Source: Streptomyces exfoliatus
GTDB taxonomy: Bacteria > Actinomycetota > Actinomycetes > Streptomycetales > Streptomycetaceae
Direction: 5' to 3'
NCBI RefSeq assembly: GCF_000725545.1
Contig: NZ_JNZP01000021.1
Coordinates: 1 to 64,000, forward strand
Length of the DNA: 64,000 nt
Shown here: in pieces, positions 59,268 through 64,000 of the stretch
Position numbering within the stretch: the stretch's first letter is position 1
Layout of the letters: every line of letters begins with the position of its first letter
The notes under the pieces: model-generated
Told to the model about the DNA's origin: nothing
Databases searched by the model: none
What the model saw: the letters and a program-made list of their open reading frames with translations, nothing else
Translations under genes and position numbers: made by a program

Positions 59268-60710
59268 ATGACCGCGTCCGAAACCCGGCCGCTCACCGCC
59301 ACCCGCTCGTTCCCGTCCGACTTCCTCTGGGGCGCGGCCACCGCCGCTTACCAGATCGAGGGAGCGGCGGCCGAGGACGGCCGTACCCCGTCCATCTGGG
59401 ACACCTTCTCGCACACCCCCGGCAAGGTCTTCGAGGGCCACACCGGTGACGTGGCCGTGGACCACTACCACCGGTTCCGCGAAGACGTCGGCATCATGTC
59501 CGAACTGGGCCTGAACGCCTACCGGTTCTCCGTCTCCTGGTCCCGGGTGCAGCCCACCGGGCGCGGTCCCGCCGTGCAGAAGGGCCTGGACTTCTACCGT
59601 TCGCTCGTCGACGAGCTGCTCGCCGCCGGGATCGAGCCCGCCCTCACCCTCTACCATTGGGACCTGCCCCAGGAGCTGGAGGACGCGGGCGGCTGGCCCG
59701 AGCGGGCGACCGCCGAGCGGTTCGCCGAGTACGCGGGGATCGTCGCCGACGCCCTCGGCGACCGGGTGACCCGCTGGACCACGCTCAACGAGCCGTGGTG
59801 CAGCGCCTTCCTGGGCTACGGCTCCGGGGTGCACGCCCCCGGCCGTACCGACCCGGTGGCGTCGCTGCGCGCCGCCCACCACCTCAACCTGGGCCACGGC
59901 CTCGCGGTCCTGGCCCTGCGGGCCGCGCTGCCGGCGGACCGGCAGCTCTCGGTGTCGCTCAACCTGCACGAGCTGCGGCCGCTGACCCCCTCGGCCGAGG
60001 ACCTGGACGCGGTCCGCAGGATCGACGCCGTCGGCAACCGGATCTGGCTGGGTCCGATGCTGGAGGGCGCCTACCCGGAGGACCTGTTCCGCGACACGGC
60101 GCGGCTGACCGACTGGTCCTTCGTCAAGGACGGCGACGCCGCGACCGCGCACCAGCCGCTGGACCTGCTGGCGATCAACTACTACACGCCGACGCTCGTC
60201 TCGCACGTCCCGGAGGGGACGGAGAAGCCCCAGGACGACGGGCACGGCAACAGCGAGCACTCGCCGTGGCCGGGCGCGGACTCGGTCGCCTTCCACCGGG
60301 CGCCGGGCGAGCGGACGGCGATGGGCTGGCCGGTCGACGCGAGCGCCCTGTACGACCTGCTGACGCGGGTGTCCGACGCCTACCCGCAGCTTCCGCTGGT
60401 CATCAGCGAGAACGGGGCCGCGTACGACGACGTGGTCTCCCCCGACGGGTCGGTGAACGATCCGGAGCGCGCGGCGTACGTGCACGCGCACCTGGAGGCC
60501 GTGCACCGGGCGATCGGCGAGGGGGTGGACGTGCGCGGCTACTTCCTCTGGTCGCTCCTCGACAACTTCGAGTGGGCGTACGGCTACGCGAAGCGGTTCG
60601 GCGCCGTCCACGTCGACTACGACACCCTGGAGCGGACCCCGAAGTCCAGCGCCCGCTGGTACGCGAAGGTGGCCCGATCGGGCGAGCTGCACGCGCCCGA
60701 CGGCGCCTGA
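59268..60710 (+). CDS. bglC: BglC, intracellular GH1 beta-glucosidase
   Basis: A 480-residue cytoplasmic enzyme that splits imported cellobiose. Acid/base Glu175 in [10 protein letters not shown] and nucleophile Glu381 in [13 protein letters not shown]-terminal [15 protein letters not shown] is the family signature. Last gene of the ceb operon and followed by a terminator. In other Streptomyces it also controls inducer level for CebR by removing cellobiose. Confidence 0.95.
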   Translation: MTASETRPLTATRSFPSDFLWGAATAAYQIEGAAAEDGRTPSIWDTFSHTPGKVFEGHTGDVAVDHYHRFREDVGIMSELGLNAYRFSVSWSRVQPTGRGPAVQKGLDFYRSLVDELLAAGIEPALTLYHWDLPQELEDAGGWPERATAERFAEYAGIVADALGDRVTRWTTLNEPWCSAFLGYGSGVHAPGRTDPVASLRAAHHLNLGHGLAVLALRAALPADRQLSVSLNLHELRPLTPSAEDLDAVRRIDAVGNRIWLGPMLEGAYPEDLFRDTARLTDWSFVKDGDAATAHQPLDLLAINYYTPTLVSHVPEGTEKPQDDGHGNSEHSPWPGADSVAFHRAPGERTAMGWPVDASALYDLLTRVSDAYPQLPLVISENGAAYDDVVSPDGSVNDPERAAYVHAHLEAVHRAIGEGVDVRGYFLWSLLDNFEWAYGYAKRFGAVHVDYDTLERTPKSSARWYAKVARSGELHAPDGA

Positions 60711-60721
60711 TCCCGTCGCGC

Positions 60722-60758
60722 GGAAGGGCCGTACCGGGGATCCGGTACGGCCCTTTCC
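60722..60758. terminator. Terminator after bglC
   Basis: Stem of at least 14 bp (60724-60737 with 60742-60755) and GGAT loop, right behind the bglC stop. Ends the ceb operon. Confidence 0.85.
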
Positions 60759-60817
60759 GGTCAGGGTGGGGACGTCGTTCACCCTGCCGCGAGGCGGGGC
60801 CTCTAGGGTGTCCCGAC

Positions 60818-61765
60818 ATGAGAGACGTCCCACCGCCGGTCCCCCGGTCCCGTCGACGCAGGACCGTCGGCCTGTCCGCCGCCGCCCTGGCCACCGCCGT
60901 CGCGGGCCTCGCGACCGCGTTCGCCGCCGCCCCTGAGGCACCGTCCGCGCCCCGCCCGGCCCCCGAGGCCGCCGCGGCGGCAGGCGCGAGCCAGAAGACC
61001 CGCTCCAGTCCCTGGATGCGCGAGGCCGGGGCGCCGCCGACCGTGATCGCCCACCGGGGCGCCTCGTCGGCCGCTCCCGAGAACACCCTGGTCTCCGACG
61101 AGGTGGCCCGGCGGGGCGGGGCCGTCTGGATCGAGAACGACGTCCAGCCGAGCAAGGACGGCGTGCCGTACATCCTGCACGACACGACCGTCGACCGGAC
61201 CACCGACGGCACGGGCCGGGTCCGCGCCCTGACATCCGCCCAGCTGGACGCCCTGGACGCCGGTTCGTGGTTCGCCCCGGCCTACGCCGGGGCGCGGGTG
61301 CCGACCCTGGCCGCCCAGCTGGCGGACCTCCGGGAGCGCGGCGGGAAGCTGCTCCTGGAGATCAAGGGGCGCCACACCCACGCCGAGGTGGCCCGGATCG
61401 TCCAGGACATCCGGGACCAGGGCATGACCGGACGAGTCTTCGTCCAGAGCTTCGACGTCCCGTCGCTGCGGTACGCCCACGAGCTGGCGCCCGAGCTGCC
61501 GATCGGCCTGCTGCGGAGCACCCTCGACGCCGATCCGGTCGCCCTGGCCGAGGAGCTGGACCTCGACGCGTACAACGTCTCGGACGCCGCCCTGTCCACC
61601 CGGCCGCGCGTCGTGCGCGACCTGCACGCGGCGGGCGTGGCCGTGAACGTGTGGACGGTGGACAGCCCGGCCCGCTGGAAGGCGCTGGACGCGCTCGGCG
61701 TGGACGGGATCATCACCAACCGCCCCACGGAACTGGGCGGCTGGTCGGCGGACCGTACGCGGTAG
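60818..61765 (+). CDS. Secreted glycerophosphodiester phosphodiesterase
   Basis: A 315-residue GDPD-family TIM-barrel enzyme that hydrolyses glycerophosphodiesters to glycerol-3-phosphate. A basic Tat-like or Sec signal (RSRRRRTVGLSAAALATAVAG) is followed by catalytic text VIAHRGASSAAPENT, ENDVQPSKDG, LHDTTVDRTTDGTG and LEIKG. The C-terminus has VNVWTVDSP. ATG lies 8 nt after TAGGGT (60804-60809), which suggests a leaderless mRNA. Not related to the sugar regulon in any visible way. Confidence 0.93.
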   Translation: MRDVPPPVPRSRRRRTVGLSAAALATAVAGLATAFAAAPEAPSAPRPAPEAAAAAGASQKTRSSPWMREAGAPPTVIAHRGASSAAPENTLVSDEVARRGGAVWIENDVQPSKDGVPYILHDTTVDRTTDGTGRVRALTSAQLDALDAGSWFAPAYAGARVPTLAAQLADLRERGGKLLLEIKGRHTHAEVARIVQDIRDQGMTGRVFVQSFDVPSLRYAHELAPELPIGLLRSTLDADPVALAEELDLDAYNVSDAALSTRPRVVRDLHAAGVAVNVWTVDSPARWKALDALGVDGIITNRPTELGGWSADRTR

Positions 61766-61792
61766 GGCGTGCGGTCCCCCGTATCCCTGTCC

Positions 61793-62845
61793 CTACGGCT
61801 TGACCTTGATGTCGTCGACGAAGGCCCGGACCATGATCGCGCTGGTGCTGATGACGGTTCCGGGCTTGATCAGTCCGTCCTCGTCGCCGTTGCCGTTCAC
61901 CTGGACCGTGCGCTCCCCGAGCAAGGCCAGCGTCTTGCTGTCGAAGATCCACTCGGTGCGCGCGCCGAACTCGTCGAGCCGCGCGACCGCGACGCCCTTG
62001 CGACCGACCGCGTCGGTGGCACTGTCCACCAGGACGACGCCGGGGATCTTCGCGGCGGCCCGGTAGAGCGCCGCCGTCAGCTCGGGCGACGGCCAGCTCT
62101 CGCCGAGCAGGTCGCCGATGGTGGTGAAGGCCTGCTGGTCCTTGCCGTTGCCCTGGCCCTCGGTCTCCTCGTAGATCTTGCGCAGCAGCGCGTCGGGGTC
62201 GGTGGGGAGGCTGGCGAGGTAGTCGTGCGAGGGCGCGCCGAGGTGCGGCTTCGGCACGTTGCCGAGCTCGTCGAGACCTCCCAGGGTCATGCCCTCGGGG
62301 CCGGTGGTGCCGGGCTCGATCAGCCAGCCCTTGAGGCCGTCGGGGGACTTCCAGGACTGTCGGGTGTGCAGGGGGACGGTGACGAGGCTGCTGACGTTCG
62401 CGTCGGTCCTGATGTGCGTGCTCGCGGACCGCGTCTCGATGTAGACGTACTGTCCGGCGCGGCCCTGCGGGGCGTCCGCCTCCGCCGCGGCGAGCGAGAT
62501 CCGGTCGAGGAGCCGGGGCGCGCCGTGGGCGTCGACGGTGCCGATGCGGGTGGTGAGGACGGGGCCCGTGGCGCGGTCGTCGGGGCCCTGGGTCCCGCCC
62601 GGGGTGAAGACGAGGACGCCGACGGCGAGCGCGCCGGCGAGTGCGGTGGCGGCCGGCAGCAGGATCGCCTTCCGGAGGAAGGGGTTGCGGCGGGCGGTGG
62701 CGCGGCGGTCGTCGTGGATCTGGCTCATCAGGCGCTCCTTGTGGAACTGGTGGCGGCCCTGAGGAAGGTCGTGCTCCTCGATGGCGGGGAGGTCTCCGGT
62801 CTCGTGCCGGTTCGCCGTACGGGGCTGGTTCGGGTCGGGGTTCAT
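61793..62845 (-). CDS. CU044_5270-family membrane protein, partner of sigma factor
   Basis: A 350-residue protein. Cytoplasmic N-terminus of about 60 residues, one membrane helix (ILLPAATALAGALAVGVLVF) and a large external domain (RAGQYVYIETRSAS, WLIEPG, DALLRKIYEET). This corresponds to the CU044_5270 family that accompanies sigma-factor genes in actinomycetes and is thought to be a regulator or sensor. The ATG overlaps the sigma stop by 4 nt (ATGA). Confidence 0.88.
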   Translation of the reverse strand: MNPDPNQPRTANRHETGDLPAIEEHDLPQGRHQFHKERLMSQIHDDRRATARRNPFLRKAILLPAATALAGALAVGVLVFTPGGTQGPDDRATGPVLTTRIGTVDAHGAPRLLDRISLAAAEADAPQGRAGQYVYIETRSASTHIRTDANVSSLVTVPLHTRQSWKSPDGLKGWLIEPGTTGPEGMTLGGLDELGNVPKPHLGAPSHDYLASLPTDPDALLRKIYEETEGQGNGKDQQAFTTIGDLLGESWPSPELTAALYRAAAKIPGVVLVDSATDAVGRKGVAVARLDEFGARTEWIFDSKTLALLGERTVQVNGNGDEDGLIKPGTVISTSAIMVRAFVDDIKVKP

Positions 62846-63486
62846 CGGATTCCCTCCTGTGCGGGCCGGACCGCGTTCATGCGATCACCTGTTGTCTGTC
62901 GGGGGCGGGAGCCGGGTTCCCGTTTTTCCCGGGCGAGTTCTTCCTCCGCCTTGGTGCGGAGCTTCGCGCGGGCACGGGAGAGCCGGGAGCGGACGGTGCC
63001 GACGGGGACGCGGAGGGCCCGGGCGACATCCGTGTAGGCGAGGCCCTCCCAGAGACAGAGGACGAGGACCTCGCGTTCGGTGCGGCGGAGTGTGCCGAGC
63101 GCCCTGAGGGTGGCGGCGATGCGGCGCCGGTCGTCGATCCGGCCGGCGACCTCGGGGGCGTGGTCGGGTACCGCGGCCGCGGTCGGGCCGGCCGCCACGT
63201 ACGCGGCGACGGCGGCCCGGTACCTGCGGTTGCCGCGGCAGTGGTTGCGGGCGACGTTGGTGGCGACGCCGAGCAGCCAGGGCCGGAGCGAGCCCCCTTC
63301 GGGGTCCACCTTCCGGCGCAGCCGCCAGGCCTCCAGGAAGGTGGCCGCCATGACGTCCTCGGCGACGGACCAGTCGCCGGTCAGCCGGAAGGCGTGGTTG
63401 TAGACGCTCCGGGCGTAGGAGTCGTAGAGCCCGGCGAAGGCCGAGGGGTCTCCGTCCCGGATGCGTGCGCGCAGGTCGATGTTCAC
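62842..63486 (-). CDS. ECF-type RNA polymerase sigma factor
   Basis: A 214-residue sigma-70 family factor. Region 2: FAGLYDSYARSVYNHAFRLTG with VAEDVMAATFLEAWR; region 4: LRTEREVLVLCLWEGLAYTDVARALRV helix-turn-helix with VGTVRSRLSRARAKL. GTG start. Coupled to the membrane protein by ATGA. This pair is of a different subgroup from the 33.9-kb pair. Confidence 0.92.
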   Translation of the reverse strand: MNIDLRARIRDGDPSAFAGLYDSYARSVYNHAFRLTGDWSVAEDVMAATFLEAWRLRRKVDPEGGSLRPWLLGVATNVARNHCRGNRRYRAAVAAYVAAGPTAAAVPDHAPEVAGRIDDRRRIAATLRALGTLRRTEREVLVLCLWEGLAYTDVARALRVPVGTVRSRLSRARAKLRTKAEEELAREKREPGSRPRQTTGDRMNAVRPAQEGIR

Positions 63487-63536
63487 GTCTCTCGTCTGTC
63501 CGGGGCGCGGGACGGGTTCCCGTGACCCGGGTCACA

Positions 63537-64000
63537 TCAGGGGGTCCGCTCCTCCAGGAGGCCTGGGTTGACCACCCGCAGGATCGTCGTGACGTCCTCG
63601 GGGTCGGCCGCCGCCCACAACAGCTCCCTGGCCGCCCGGTACTTGGCGGCGAGCCGTTCCCGCCGGTCGGGCGGCAGTGCGGCGGCCCGGTCCGCGCGGC
63701 TGTTGTGGGCGTTGTCGGCGATCTTCACGAGGGTGGCGTCCCGGTCCCGCGTGATCTGGCGGATCTTCTCCTCGTACGTCGTGCCGGGCCTGTTGGTGAC
63801 GGCTTCGACGATGTCGACGACCCGGTCGGGGATTCCCGCGGCGCGCAGCCGCTCCGCCGTCCAGTCGGTGTCCTCGATGACGTCGTGGAGCAGTCCGGCC
63901 ATGGCCAGGTGCGGGCCGAGCGGTGCCAGGCCCGCGGCGACCGCGCGGACGTGCTCGACGTACGGGACACCGATCTTGTCGGTCTGTCCGGCGTGCGCGC
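63537..64000 (-). CDS. HD-domain phosphohydrolase (RelA/SpoT-HD-like), 5' end beyond window
   Basis: The frame is open to the window edge, so at least 153 residues are present and the start is missing. The text AHAGQTDKIGVPYVEHVRAVA and LLHDVIEDTDW carries the His and His-Asp metal ligands of the (p)ppGpp-hydrolase-like HD family; KIADNAHNSRAD is the later motif. The ATG at 63902 would remove the first His and is not the true start. Probable metal-dependent nucleotide hydrolase; the substrate is not known. Confidence 0.85.
   Translation of the reverse strand, partial: AHAGQTDKIGVPYVEHVRAVAAGLAPLGPHLAMAGLLHDVIEDTDWTAERLRAAGIPDRVVDIVEAVTNRPGTTYEEKIRQITRDRDATLVKIADNAHNSRADRAAALPPDRRERLAAKYRAARELLWAAADPEDVTTILRVVNPGLLEERTP

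Overview
The window is high-GC actinobacterial DNA and almost certainly a Streptomyces chromosome segment. The evidence is strong GC bias at third codon positions, many GTG starts, dense ATGA/GTGA stop-start overlaps, Tat-type secreted hydrolases and CBM2-linker-cellulase architecture. The lactose-repressor-family operator and the gene order cebR / cebEFG-bglC match the known Streptomyces cellobiose system. I see no rRNA, tRNA, CRISPR array, transposase or phage gene. The whole stretch is devoted to plant cell wall polysaccharides.

Layout. (1) 1-12.8 kb: the end of an enolase-superfamily sugar-acid dehydratase, a zinc dehydrogenase, a TIM-barrel-like protein of unknown role and LacI regulator 1; then on the minus strand an ABC importer (lipoprotein, two permeases), a 33-codon leader frame and an intracellular GH95 enzyme; then a divergent intracellular GH3 enzyme. 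Perfect LacI-type palindromes lie in the shared promoter region. (2) 13.4-27.1 kb: one long plus-strand run with a GntR regulator, an aldolase-like and an IlvD/Edd dehydratase (oxidative pentonate pathway), two permeases, a Gfo/Idh oxidoreductase, a DUF6807 protein, GH43, a solute-binding lipoprotein, CE12 acetylesterase, pectate lyase and pectin methylesterase. (3) 27.1-45.5 kb: carboxylesterase, PL4 rhamnogalacturonan lyase, two PL1 lyases, a sigma/membrane-protein pair behind LacI regulator 2, then CE12, PL26, DUF624, an ABC importer and GH51 arabinofuranosidase. (4) 45.7-60.8 kb: a GCS2-type ligase, then cellulose degradation: GH48, GH5 and GH6 with CBM2 modules, an M15 peptidase, cebR, and cebE-cebF-cebG-bglC. 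(5) 60.8-64 kb: glycerophosphodiester phosphodiesterase, a second sigma/membrane-protein pair and the end of an HD-domain protein.

How it works together. Secreted lyases and esterases cut homogalacturonan and rhamnogalacturonan outside the cell; three ABC importers take up oligomers; cytoplasmic GH95, GH3, GH43 and GH51 enzymes trim them; the oxidative enzymes process the sugar acids. Cellulases outside the cell give cellobiose for CebEFG and BglC. Two paralogous LacI proteins with the same recognition helix, and a set of GAAGCGCTTC / GAAAGCGCTTGC palindromes from 2.2 to 45.5 kb, suggest one pectin regulon; TGGGAGCGCTCCCA boxes mark the separate CebR regulon.

The most unusual structures are a roughly 165-bp palindromic, MITE-like element that supplies the C-terminal tail and stop codon of a sigma factor, with a collapsed hairpin copy 1.8 kb away; and a translationally coupled Gfo/Idh-DUF6807-GH43 block of unknown chemistry.
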